Assembly (NCBI GenBank): GCA_949987705.1
Contig: OX465281.1
Location: 189,397,112-189,461,111 of the forward strand
Source of the DNA: Thereva unica
Taxonomy: Eukaryota > Arthropoda > Insecta > Diptera > Therevidae
Length of the DNA: 64,000 nt
Reading direction: 5' to 3'
Below the pieces are notes generated by a model. It did not search any database. It was not told where the DNA came from and saw only the letters and a list, made by a program, of their open reading frames with translations. Positions 35,535 to 45,939 of this stretch are shown piece after piece. Both the position numbers and the translations under genes were made by a program. Positions within the stretch are counted from its first letter, which is position 1; each line of letters begins with the position of its first letter.

Positions 35535-35542
35535 ATCGAATG

Positions 35543-37236
35543 CAGTGTCGGCCCTAGCCCTTGAACAAGGTAGAGCGAGATTGTCTATCGGCGCCCTCTG
35601 GCCAACGCTTTCACAACATCACATAAATTGGACTTCAGTTTATTTTTTGTATATGTAGAAAAATACTAAGAAATCTGTGATTTTAAAATAATTGTCTTTT
35701 TCTAAATTGTTGTCTGTCTATTTGTCCTGGCTAATCTTGGAAACGACTAATTCGATAGCGACGGGACTATCACGAACGATTTAGAAGTATTGGGAAAATT
35801 TTGGCTAAGTTTTCGCTCCGTTCCGACTATCGGATCCGGCTATCGTATTCGACTATCGGCTCAGACGTCGAAGTCAGAAGTCGAAACTATTTTTATCATT
35901 CCAATTACAGACCTCAAAACTCGGGAGCCGCTAATGGGGTTTAAAGGCAACTAATGCGATTGCTTAGGCTAATTTTGCACTCTGGACGGACTAGTGGGTC
36001 AGACCGAAAACTTGAACCGATAATCGAAGGAAAGCCTGATAGAGGGAAAACTTTTTTTATCATTCTAATTGTAAGTCTCAAAGAGTTCTACCTAAATATC
36101 TAAGTTTACCTAAGTGAATCGTGTTCGTACTATAGACAACCCTTCTTTTTGGTCATATTTTCGTGGATAGCGTTACCGTATGGTATCAATATTTACTTAT
36201 TTAAATAGAGGACTTCAATTGGAATGAGAAACAAAGTTTGCGCAGGAATATACTTTTTCCGATTAGGTTTCCGAAAAGCAGACCTGCCTCCATTTTTTGA
36301 CGGCCGCTGCTCGGGCTATGAAGGATTTTTATTGGTTCTAATAGGTACGTTGTCTTTCTGTCTGTTTGTAGGGGCTAATCTCATAACCGGCTAATCTTGG
36401 TTTGATGGGTTTTGACGGGCTATACTTTCTTAGACATATTTTAGGCTCCTTTTTCACTCAGTCGAACAGTTATTTTATTGGCCGAGACGGGCAAGCCGTT
36501 ATGGGGTGTATATAGCTCAACACTAAAGGATTGCATGTTTAACTAAAGGATTGCATGTTTATTGTGTAGTAGACAGAAACAATCGAACAATGCTGCCACT
36601 GCAAGATATTGTTCTTTTAATAGACGCGAATACTATTGATCGATGAGAGATTATATCGAAAAAAAAAAAAAACAATAAGCCAAAAAGAAGTCTACCAACG
36701 CATCATCGTCCGTATCAATACGGGTGTAAGTAGTGCATAAAGGCCCCTAGAACAATTTTCTCTCCAAATATTCCCAGGAATCTCTCCTTATCGGATTAGC
36801 ATTTAAGTCTGAAACACCCTGTATATTAGTGGTCAAATCAGTGTAAGTAGTGTCGCCACGATAAAAACATAACACACACATTTTTAATGTTTTCGATGTT
36901 CGTCTCATTTAGGAACCCAAAATTGTGAATTATTGAGCTGAGCGCCAAATTTTGCAAAATTAATTACCTGTGGCAAATTGAGAAAATATAATGGGTGAAG
37001 TTCTGTATAGGCGCCAAATTTTCCCGGCACTGCAAAATCGACGAGGAAGAGATTGCTAGCGAAAACTAGTCTTAAATAAATAAAAAAAAACCAAATTTAT
37101 CAAAATCTACCTTTTATTGCAAAAGGCGATTGCAATTTTATTTTTCGTTCGAAATTGCTTTTAACGTTTATTTAGGCGTCCCTTGCTTCTTGGCGCCTAG
37201 AGCGACCGCTCCACTCGCTTTACCCTGGCGGCGCTG
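35543..37236. mobile_element. Non-autonomous hAT element, 1.7 kb
   Basis: The left end CAGTGTCGGCCC and the complement of the right end, CAGCGCCGCC, fit CAGNG hAT termini. Inside both ends GGTAGAGCGAG or GGTAAAGCGAG and GGCGCC recur. The flanking octamers ATCGAATG (35535-35542) and ATAGAATG (37237-37244) differ at one base, as expected for an ageing 8-base TSD. No transposase is recognised. A fragment of the CAGGGTGTTTCAG family is nested at 36620-36828. Confidence 0.75.
36620..36828 (-). mobile_element. Nested terminal fragment, CAGGGTGTTTCAG family
   Basis: Inverted relative of 27276-27470. It ends AAGTCTGAAACACCCTGTATA at its outer edge and lies inside the hAT element. Confidence 0.65.
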
Positions 37237-37244
37237 ATAGAATG

Positions 37245-37818
37245 AATACCAGCAAAGAGATTATTTCATTATTCATTGCGCCATGTTCAACAGAACAGAA
37301 TTTGTTAAAAAAAACTGTAATATATCTCTAAGAATACGCGAAAATGGTTGTTCTCTTTCTTTAAAAATAATGTTCACTTCTTGACAAACATGTTTTTCTC
37401 AAACAAAACAATAACACTACAAATAATATAAGCCTTCGATGATTTTGATGAGTAAACAACTCAAAGTGTTTGGCGTTCTTCAAAAGTATAATTTAACATA
37501 CAAAATTGAAAAAAAAAAAAAAAATCGTAAAATGTTGTAGAATTTGCACATGCACTTTGAAGTCATTTGCTAAAGCTTGAAAGATTTGCAATGGTATTAT
37601 TAGACACCAAAAACCATAAGTTTTGTGTTATGCTTATATTATATCTATGCAGGAATAATGACAACTTTGTTATTGAGAGATTATTACTTTATTTGAATTG
37701 GGTTTATCTTTCTTCTAATACAAAAAAAAACAAACAAAATAAATCAAAATTAAAGACAAAGATTTTTAGAATATGATGGAGTCATTATTCTAACATATAG
37801 ATCGAAAACTACTTTTAC
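37245..37818. other. Intron sequence 3' of the 37819 exon
   Basis: AT-rich, with an A-run at about 37508-37523. The minus-strand donor GTAAAAG sits at 37818. A plus-strand 69-codon frame at 37567 looks random. Confidence 0.5.
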
Positions 37819-38223
37819 CTTTTTAGACTGTGAGGCAATCCTCTTCCATCCACTACTTCTTCTCCACGATGAATTATTATCTAACGGCGCAGTAGAAGCC
37901 TCGATTTCTTCTCGAAGAATTGTTTTATTTACAGTATGATCTTGTTTACTATCTACAACTTGATTCAATATTCTTGACTGTCCATCGGATTCACTTGATG
38001 AGCAGCTCGTGACTTGTGCTTGTCCAGCTTCACTTGGTGTAGGACTTATACCACCGTTTGCTCTTAATCGATCACATTCAGATGGTGTGTCGTCCTCATC
38101 ATCAGTCTCAGCTTCCATATGGGAATAAAGGCTTCTGGTGCTACCGGATGGGATACTAACAAGTTTGTAAAAATCTTTTGTAAAATCTATGCAAGCTATT
38201 TCCTCATCTTCGGAGTAGACGAT
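37819..38223 (-). CDS. NCKAP5-like gene, acidic/Ser-rich exon
   Basis: Minus-strand exon of 405 bases (135 codons), phase 0 at both ends. The acceptor tttgttttag ends at 38224 and the donor AAG/GTAAAAG begins at 38818 minus 1000, i.e. 37818. It encodes IVYSEDEEIACIDFTKDFYK then SIPSGSTRSLYSHMEAETDD, an acidic and Ser-rich middle (SPTPSEAGQAQVTSCSSSES) and a Trp-containing basic end (SSWRRSSGWKRIASQSKK). The clean open frame between good splice sites and the ordinary codon use mark it as real, in contrast to the TE fragments around it. A short 52-base intron separates it from the next exon upstream. I know of no domain for this part; it is likely disordered with phosphorylation sites. Confidence 0.8.
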
Positions 38224-38276
38224 CTAAAACAAATTTGACATAATATTAAGAATAAATGCTTATGCAATTAAATTAC

Positions 38277-38780
38277 GGTTTCTTGCAGTAGTTGTGAAAT
38301 CCCTTCTGATTGTGAGTCTATCATTGTAGAATTTAAGTATCCACTTGAATTCCATACCCAGTCGTGTTCGTTTGAATCTTCATCCAAAGCGATCACACCA
38401 AGCTCTTCTTGAGACATGCTCCAGTCTTCCATTTCTGCTGAACATGGTTCAGCTGACATAAACCATTGTTCAGGCTCTTCTGGCAAATCTTCTAGATGTC
38501 CATTTGAAGGTTGAGGTTGGCCACTGCTCATTGTACAGTAACCCTCATCTTTTCCTTTTGCTGGACTAGCATTTAAGGCAGCATTTTGTGCTTCTAAGTC
38601 TCTAACTCTGCTTTTAAGCATTGCAACTTCTTCGCGAAGGCTGTCCTCAGCTACAATGGCATCTACAACCTTTCTCATTACATCATCAAGGCAGTGTTCA
38701 TATTGTCGGATACGTTGCTGTAGAGTCTTATTCTCTTGTTGCATTATTTGAAGTAAAGTTTCTTGTCTGGTGAAACGTGC
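38277..38780 (-). CDS. NCKAP5-like gene, coiled-coil exon
   Basis: Minus-strand exon of 504 bases (168 codons), phase 0 at both ends; the acceptor tgcattttag ends at 38781 and the donor GTAATT starts at 38276. The first residues are ARFTRQETLLQIMQQENKTL; the Met at 38744 is internal, not a start. About residues 5-70 form a strong coiled coil with YEHCLDDVMRKVVDAI, LREEVAMLKSRVRDLEAQN. As I recall it, the N-terminal coil of vertebrate NCKAP5 has the same pattern (Y-E-x-C-L-D-x-V, L-R-E-E, L-K-x-R-V-x-D-L-E-x-Q-N). After the coil come DEGYCTMSSGQPQPS and Trp-containing acidic stretches (EPEQWFMSAEP, EDWSMSQEELG, DWVWNSSGYLN). Likely a cytoskeleton- or Nck-associated scaffold protein; family match by eye only. 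Confidence 0.85.
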
Positions 38781-38789
38781 CTAAAATGC

Positions 38790-38899
38790 AAGAAAAATAA
38801 ATAGGTTTCTATATCATCATGTTATTTTAACTAAAAAACTTTAGTATTTGATAAAAACTAATAAATAAATAAACTAATAATTGTACTTCAAAAAGATAC
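38790..38899. other. Start of the 14.5-kb intron
   Basis: AT-rich sequence between the exon acceptor and the first RTE fragment; nothing else seen. Confidence 0.4.
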
Positions 38900-39480
38900 A
38901 TAACTCCTAAGCAAAACATTACAATAGATGCATATAATGTGGAGACTGTTGAAAAATTTACATATCTTGGTACAGTATTACAAGCTGACAGTGGTGAGAC
39001 AACGAAGATCAGAAGGAGAATAAACGTTGCTAACCGAAGCTATTTCGACCTTCACGCTTTTTGTCTAGAGGAATGAAGTGTGTAAACTATATACCACGCT
39101 AATCAAACCCGTTCTGATGTTTGGATCAGAGATATTGGCTTTGAAAGTGACTGATGAAACTCTTCTTATATTTGGCGGTGCCTGCGAAAACGGTCAATGG
39201 AGAAGGAGAATTATACCAACTGTCCCGGGGACCGAACATTGTCAAAAGAATAAAATTAATTAGATTACGATGAGTGGCACACGTACAAAGGCTTGTCGAT
39301 AGCGACCCTGCAAAATAGAAAGTGAAATTCAGGTCGGCCAAAGAAGCGATATATGGACTCCGCTGAGGAAGATTTAGTAAAGTTAGGCGTAAGTAATTGG
39401 AAAACATTAGCCAGGAACAAAACGGCACGGAGAGATATGCAGGAGGAAGCCAAGGCCAATAATAGGCTGTAAAGCTACAG
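38900..39480 (+). pseudogene. RTE LINE C-terminal fragment
   Basis: Shifting frames read NITIDAYNVETVEKFTYLG then RRRINVANRSYFDL, TLIKPVLMFGSEIL and RWVAHVQRL, ending near 39470 with a GGAAGCCAAGGCCAATAATAGGC tail resembling 34320. It belongs to the RTE group. Broken. Confidence 0.75.
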
Positions 39481-39484
39481 ATGA

Positions 39485-39655
39485 TGAGGTCAAGCATGCT
39501 CTCTAAGTTATTTAGCACCAAAGACGATAAGCTTATTGGTCTGTATTGTTGTATTGGTCATTTTTTGCCGCTTCGTGCTTGTGTCTGGCGATCTCCGGGA
39601 TGAAGATCACATTGGTCTCTGTCAGTGTGGCACAGTTCATTCAAGCGGGAGTCGT
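39485..39655 (-). pseudogene. LINE-D RT fragment
   Basis: On the minus strand it reads RPISLSSLVLNNLESML, almost identical to the segment at 42360-42450. It is a short fragment between an RTE piece and the LINE-A copy. Confidence 0.65.
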
Positions 39656-39659
39656 CATA

Positions 39660-40797
39660 CCACTATCATATCGAAGTTCTATAAACCTGGAATCTGTGCT
39701 TTGTAGAAAAGTCAGAAAAGCTTCCAAGCCTGTTGCTTCTTTTGCTTTGTCTGCCCCGTTTGTTATTACCGAGACTCTTTCAGATTCTAGTTTCTGGCCT
39801 GCTGGTGCCCTTACCAAGCCTATCATGCAAACGTTTCTACTGCGAGCGCTCCACAGATGTTAAAAAACTCGAGACGCTTTCCCTCTATTAACAGAACGTA
39901 AGGGACACCAGGTCAAAAACTAACGACTTCCTTCAGCCATTGACGACTATCGAGTTCGATGACATAGCATTTACTGAAATCTGGCTCCATACAAAATTGA
40001 AAGTTCATGCTGAACTCTTTGATTCTTCCTACCAAGTGTTTTGGAGTGATCGTTACACTGACTCGGAAGCTCGTGGGAGTGGCGTTCTTCTCGCTTGTAG
40101 TGGCCATCTAATTTGTAACTCAATCTCGCTTCCTAGTTTCTCTATCCACCTTGACGTTGAGTTACTCGCTCTCAAAATTCCCTCAAAATACCAGATATGA
40201 GGATGCGTGGATCCTCAGTATGATGAACACTAGTGATGCGCTACTTCTTCTAAGGGACTTCAATTTACCCAATATTTAATGGGTATCGAACGAAGATGAC
40301 GATAACTACCTCTCTGAAGGAAGCCTTAATTTTAAGGAATCCTGCTTTCTCAACTCCTTATGCTCACTCGGCTTGAATCAAATGAGCGGTGTGACTAATG
40401 TATTAGGGAGGCAGTTGGATCTTTTATTCTTTACTGACTCAGTGAACATAACTGTTGAACCCAGTCATGACGTCTGATGACAATTACTATTCTCCTCTCC
40501 TGCTTAATTAGTGCTTCAATTCGGAGAATACTCCTTGTCCGGAGGTGATAACCCATTCCTTTATCTTTAAAAGGGCTAACTTTAGTGAGCTGTCATCTAA
40601 ACTTGCCTTGATAGATTTCAACAACTTACTTTCTGCATATGAGTTGGATGACGATGTGTCACGGTTTTATGACGTACTATACGAATCCCTCGTTTCTTCT
40701 ATACCCTATGAGCCACAAAAATTGCCCAGTTCATTTCCACCTTGATTCAATAGTGAACTCAAGCATTTGAAAAATCAGTAGAATAGACTCTGGAAAA
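39660..40797 (+). pseudogene. LINE-A second copy: ORF1 end and endonuclease
   Basis: 39710-39820 reads CRKVRKASKPVASFALSAPF then SFWPAGALTKP, matching LINE-A ORF1. 39940-40200 reads DIAFTEIWLHTKLKV, WSDRYTDSEARGSGVLLACS and LDVELLALKIP, i.e. the endonuclease with its ET-W-like block. 40240-40470 gives LLLRDFNLPNI and QLDLLFFTDSV. 40545-40745 continues toward the RT. It contains several stops. The copy is cut at about 40797 by a minus-strand RTE fragment. Since the copy at 8210-10690 lacks exactly this endonuclease, the two are complementary samples of one family. Confidence 0.75.
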
Positions 40798-41470
40798 CCT
40801 TCTTCTTCTTTTTCTTCGATGCCTCTACAGCCCAACTCGAGTCTTGGCTTCCATCAGCGTCTTTCTCCAGAGGTCTCTCTGCTCAGCAGCTTGTATTTCT
40901 TATATTGAGCAGTTTTGCTGCATCGGCCTTAACATTGTCCTCCCAGCGTGACCGTGATTTGCCAACTGGTCTTCTGCCTTCTGGTAGTAGGTACAGGGAT
41001 TTTTTTGGTATCCTTGAGTCATCCATTCTTTGGACATGATCGGCTCAACGTAAACGTAGTAGCTTAGCATGTGTCGAGAGTTTACACTCTTTGTATATAT
41101 AGTACAATTCGTGATTGTAGCGTATTCTCCATGCATTGTCTTTATTGATTGGGCCGTATATGCTTCGGAGAACTTTCCTCTCAAATATATCCATCTTGTC
41201 TGCGGATTTCTGGGAGACACTCCATGCATCACATCCATACGTAGCTACTGTACGTATGATGGTTTTGTAGATTCTTATTTTGATTTTTCTGTGGATGTCT
41301 TTGGATTTCATTACTGGCAGTAGCGAGAAGTATGTTCTGTTCGCGGCGTTTATTCTTCTTTGTACGTCTATCGCTTCATCGTTGTCTTCGCTGACTGTGG
41401 ACTCCAGGTAGTTAAATTGGTTAACCCATTCAAAGTTATATTCCCCCCAGGTGGCATTGTGGTTTCTCAA
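40798..41470 (-). pseudogene. RTE LINE C-terminal part, inserted into LINE-A copy
   Basis: The minus-strand frame from 41482 reads EWVNQFNYLESTVSED, VQRRINAANRTYFSL, IRTVATYGCDAWSV and FERKVLRSIYGPINKDNAWR. A second frame adds RWADHVQRMDDSRIPKK and GRRPVGKSRSRWEDNVKADA, ending near a TTCTTCTTTTTCTTC (A-rich on the minus strand) tail at about 40800. This is a 5'-truncated RTE insertion. Confidence 0.8.
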
Positions 41471-41755
41471 TGCAAATCTCAACTGACATCGAATTGCGGC
41501 TGTTCAACTTCATCGTTGAGGCAGCTATTTTGTACGGTTGCGAAACATGGAAAGTCGCCAATTCATCACAGGGCGCCTACAAGTTTTCATCAACAGATGC
41601 CTACGTCGTACCCTAAAAATCCGCTGGCAAGAGAGAACTCCTACTGAAGAGCTATGGCACCGTGCCGGCCAAGAAAGGATAGACGACCAAATCAGGCGAA
41701 GGAAATGGCATTGAATTAATTGGAGACACATTGCCGGTCCAGAATAAGGGCTAAG
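41471..41755 (+). pseudogene. LINE fragment (YGCETW tail region)
   Basis: It reads QISTDIELRLFNFIVEAAIL then YGCETWKVANSS, with a frameshifted continuation CLRRTLKIRWQERT-like and RRRKWHXINWRHI-like. This is the post-RT tail of an RTE-related family distinct from the neighbour. Confidence 0.65.
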
Positions 41756-42560
41756 TTTGGGATGGACTGAGTGCTCTATCGTTAATTGAAGGTAGAAGAA
41801 ACGTTGTAGTATTTTAGTCCTATTGTTGAAAAGCATCAATTCTGTCTTTTCTGGATTAACGGATAGCTCGCAGTGGTTGGACGTTGGACCATGCCGTAAT
41901 CTTTTTGAGCCATTTCCATAATCTCACTAGTTGTGTAGAGACATTTTCCGGATGTCGTTCGTACAGGAAACGCCTTTTATTCTGTGGTTCTCTAGTGCCT
42001 CTTTAATCTTGTCCATCGCCATAAGCCATAACAAAGGCGAGAAGGTTCTACCAGGGCGAATGTGGCGGCATTTCGACTTTACCACTCTGCTGTTGCCACA
42101 ACTGCTGCGCATGATTCTAGTTTCCATCATATCTATTTAGGATCCATTAACCAACACTAACCATTGTGGACCCCGACTTCAGTCAGGGCCTCAAGGATGG
42201 CCACGGTGATGATGCTTGGTAAAAGCACCATCTATATCTGGGAAAGCTTCCAGGGTAAACTGTTTGTATTCTATGAAGTATTTTATGGTCCGCGCTACCT
42301 CTGGAAGAGCACTGATCTGTTTTTATAGTATGTATGCTGACCTCTGGTATGTAGTTACGGAGGAATAGTCAAGCATGCTTCCTAAGTTATTTAGCACTAA
42401 AGACGATAAGCTTATTGGCCTGTAATTTCTTGCCGCTTCGGGCTCACGTCAGGCGATCTCCGGGATGGAAATCACTTTGATCCTGCTTTAGGAACAGAGC
42501 ACGTTATTGTTCTCTGTCAGCGTGGCACGGTTCATTAAAGCGGGAATCGTCTTAACGAAG
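41756..42560 (-). pseudogene. LINE-D RT fragment, degenerate
   Basis: Right to left it reads YRPISLSSLVLNNLGSML, IKYFIEYKQFTLEAFPDIDG, SPLLWLMAMDKIKEALE and VNPEKTELMLFNNRTKILQR. These are the RT blocks of the I/LOA-like family also at 56480-58936. The Asp box reads FPDIDGAF (family: FLDIEGAF). The YADD box is lost. Confidence 0.75.
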
Positions 42561-44385
42561 TTATCAATCGTCGATTGGTTGTAAGTCGAATATACATAAC
42601 TCATAAAAATATGACCTTCAAACCTACCCATTTTTTTTTAATTATTCGCTTTGTATTCTATAATAAATTTGTGCTAAATAAACTGCCATTTGTTACGTTT
42701 CCGTTGGTAAAGCCAGTTTTCACGTATCCACACAAAGTTACAGCCGTCCTAATTTTTAATAAAGAGGACAAATTAGGGGGAGATTTTAATTTAAGATCCA
42801 CAAATTAATAAAATAAACGGAGGCAAACCTCCTACTTTAGTTTATACACTCGGCATTGCCCCTTTGCAAATATTTGCCGTCATCTCAACAAACTCGACTA
42901 AGGTTTCATACTTAGGAGGTTTTGCTTACATTTCATTCATCGAGTCAGCAAAACTTCAAAGCCGGCCAAAGGAGAGGCAAAACTTTAGTTTGGCCCGATG
43001 ACCTTGTTGGTTTCTAAGCCGCCAAAGCACGTACACACAGCAACAAATACAAGTCACCCGAAGACAGTGTGGGAGAAACAGAATCTACGGTAAATGGCAC
43101 TTTGGTCGCCCTCGCATTATGTCTGCAATGTCTGCTTATTTGTAGGTTTACTTTACTTCCAGTTGGATTCTGTTTATCCAATAGTTAAGAGTTCTCTGGG
43201 CATGGTCCATTATTGATGCTTCAGTTACTTTTGTTGTCGTTCGTAGGGAATAAATTAAAGAGACTGAAAGTGTACATAAGCCCACCCCCGACCGACCACA
43301 GATCCACAAGTCTTTTTTGAGTGCTTTCTAAGGCTGTTATTAGTTTCTGGTTAGACTGCTGATGTCAATATTTATGTTGACCAACTGGGAAGCTATGGAA
43401 ATACTGCTACAACACGTATCACGAGAAGGTTGCTCAGTATCACACAAGGCTAGGTTATATCTATTTTGCAACGGATTTGACGGATATTAATGTACTTTAG
43501 CATATCTTGGGACGCCTTTTCAGATGCTAATTGGCCACTGCTGATGGGCTAATGCATGTAAATTCAATTGGCAGATCTGAGCCGACGTAGATAATAGTCA
43601 AATTACGAAATATCCCATTCCGATATAACAAGGAAGATATATTGACACCATTCTGCAAAATTGATTAGAATTTTAATTTATTTAAAATAACAAAGTAGCT
43701 GCAGCCTGAGCACTAGCATTTGCCAAGTTAAGAGCCACCTGAATGCAGCTGCGGCTGAGAACGAGATAACGGCAAGAAGATCGAACAAAATCTGGGATTG
43801 TAATCCAGTCGGAGAGCGCTGATGTCAGCTTAATGAGGTTATGCAGATTAAACTAATGTATTTTATGCCTTCTTGGCCTGGAAGCAGTGAAGATTTTAAA
43901 TCTATGATTAAAGGTTCACACGCTTAGATAAAATTTTGAATTTTAAATCTAGCTTCTCGACGGTACAGCGGTGAATACGCAAGAATATGTATAAAGAGTT
44001 TTGATGAGGTAAGAAATTTACAAGTAATAAATAACAAAATATGACGTGGAACCTGTATTGGAATGGTGAAATAATGAAAAGAGAGGCAGTAAGAAGTTTG
44101 GCACACCCAAATCTTTATGCGGTTGTTTAATAATATAATTTATAGCAGTCTAGATGAATGGACATTCTGAGGATTGTCCTCTTTGCATCAAAAATGTTTT
44201 GATTGTACTTTTTCAATAGCTTTGCCAAAAATAAAACGCCGTCATTCTTCCGACATTAAGGGATGGGTCGGTCATTAGTTCAACTTTGGACTTTGTTGTG
44301 TAACGCGAAATACCACCACTATCGAAACTGTGAATTGGTTTGAAAGGGATTGAGAATAAGTATTTATAAAGATAATAAGTAGAGC
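42561..44385. other. Gene-free region, nothing recognised
   Basis: No motif supports a gene or transposon. 42825-42960 contains a loosely inverted pair (GGAGGCAAACCTCC...AGGAGGTTTTGC). It may be old LINE sequence, but I cannot show that. Confidence 0.4.
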
Positions 44386-44608
44386 AGGTCATAAAATTGA
44401 CCCCCAGGGACCCGCAGAGCTGAAGAGGGGTTCGGATTTGACGCCATCGAGTGTTAGCTACACTGAACGGCTTAAAAGGGAACTCTCAATCTAGTTCTGT
44501 AGAAGTTAAATCAACTTCAAAAGCTTTGGGTTCAGCTAATAGGGCCGAGTCTCAAAAGTCAGGGCATACTCTATAAAAAGGCTAACAGTAACCAGACCAG
44601 ATTCGATC

Positions 44609-45387
44609 GGGGTTTCGAACCCTGTAAATTTTTGGTGCGGGTACGGTTTCGGATTCAGTACTTTCAAATTTAGTGAGTTCAGGTTCGGGTTCAAGTACTG
44701 TTTATTTTAAAACGTTATTTTTTATATTTTAGAAAAAATTACATTCAAACGTAGAAATTGTTAATGATTCGTCAAAGATATGCACTCTTTGTGGAGCTAA
44801 AACAAACTGCAGGGTGGAAAAAGCCCTCTTAACAATGACTTGAGTTTGGCATTGATTTCTTTTGCTCCCAATTCTGAAAAATATGAAATTTTAATTTCTA
44901 AATGCTGCACACTAAGGCTAGGTATTTGTACTGCACCTAAGGCATTGTACTGCACGTTTTTTTGTGGGATAGATCTTACCGAATAAATAGTGGCGCGTAC
45001 ATTGAGTATAGAACTATTCACATGCCGCTTGTACTGCAAAAAATCGTACACAGCTAAACTCGTTTATCGATCTTGTCAAGCAAACCGAACAAACTTTGAA
45101 CGCTTTCGCGTGGATCCATAGCTACACTCAAGAAGATAGCTGTATGAAAACTGTGACTATTCGTTTTTAGACGAATAAAAATGTATCGTATGAACAGCCC
45201 CCAGTTTGGACGGTAAAAATCGAATACTGCTAAAAACGTGCAGTACAATGCCGAGTGAGGCTAGCCTGAGATAATAATTGCCATTAAAATTTGAACCTGA
45301 ACCGAATTTTTGATTGGGTTCGGGTTCACATAATTTAAAAAAATATTGAACCGGAGTGGGTTCAGGGTTCGGGTTCGAAACCCTGGG
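44609..45387. mobile_element. hAT-like element with GGGTTTCGAACCC ends
   Basis: The left GGGGTTTCGAACCC and the complement of the right GGGTTCGAAACCCTGG are inverted ends, and GGTTCGGGTT-type motifs recur inside both. The flanking octamers ATTCGATC (44601-44608) and ATTCGATG (45388-45395) differ at one base, fitting an 8-base hAT TSD. It is inserted in a LINE-C copy and itself carries a smaller TIR element at 44941-45252. Confidence 0.75.
44941..45252. mobile_element. 312-bp TIR element nested in the hAT element
   Basis: GGCATTGTACTGCACGTTTTT at the left is mirrored exactly by AAAAACGTGCAGTACAATGCC at the right. GGCTAG lies just outside both ends. No clear TSD. Confidence 0.65.
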
Positions 45388-45939
45388 ATTCGATGCAAAT
45401 TCCAATTGAGGTGTTCTGTAAGGCAAGCTAAAAGGTGGCCGTATACCGTTTTTTATCAGAAGGCGTACTCTTTGTCGTTTGGTTACATTTTAGATCACTT
45501 TTATAGACTTTCGTCTCCATGGCTTTAGAGAAAATACAAGTAATTGCTATTGGGGTAGTTGGAGAGATTGTTGGATTTACCTTTTTCGGTATGGGCTGAA
45601 CATGTGCAAGTTGTCAAGAGACTGGATAAACTCCGGAAAAGTATGATAGGGCAAAAAGTTTGCAAAAAGATTCAGCCAAAGCTGAGGCGCATTTCTGATG
45701 GAATTTTGGCAATCCGAGCAATCGTACAGTCAACTGTTTCTCTAACGCTTATTGCAAATTCTGTTCGACATGAACTTCTTCTCTCAGTCTCTTGTAAACT
45801 TTCATGGAATAAAGTAAAACCAACCAAACCAGTCGTTTTTTTTGCTTAGGTTAGGGGCCCATTACGCTAGTGGAGGAAATTCATTTTAAAAATCAGAACG
45901 CGTAGTGAAATTGTAAGCATTTCGGAAATGGCGTCAAAC

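Larger units (their letters stand above)
44386..45800 (-). mobile_element. LINE-C copy split by a hAT element
   Basis: 44395-44590 parallels 48475-48690 (ATTGACCCCCAGGGA..., ACGCCATCGAGTGTTAG, AGCTTTGGGTTCAG) and 45510-45700 parallels 48830-49010 (GTAATTGCTATTGGGGTAG, GCTGAACATGTGCAAGTT, CTCCGGAAAAGTA). These are adjacent parts of the LINE-C RT, here separated by a 0.8-kb insertion. Confidence 0.75.

Noticed and set aside
27276..36828. A 9.5-kb transposon bounded by inverted TAGGGTGTTTCAG ends
   Set aside because: The right end lies inside a separate hAT element with its own near-perfect TSD, so these are two independent fragments in opposite orientation.
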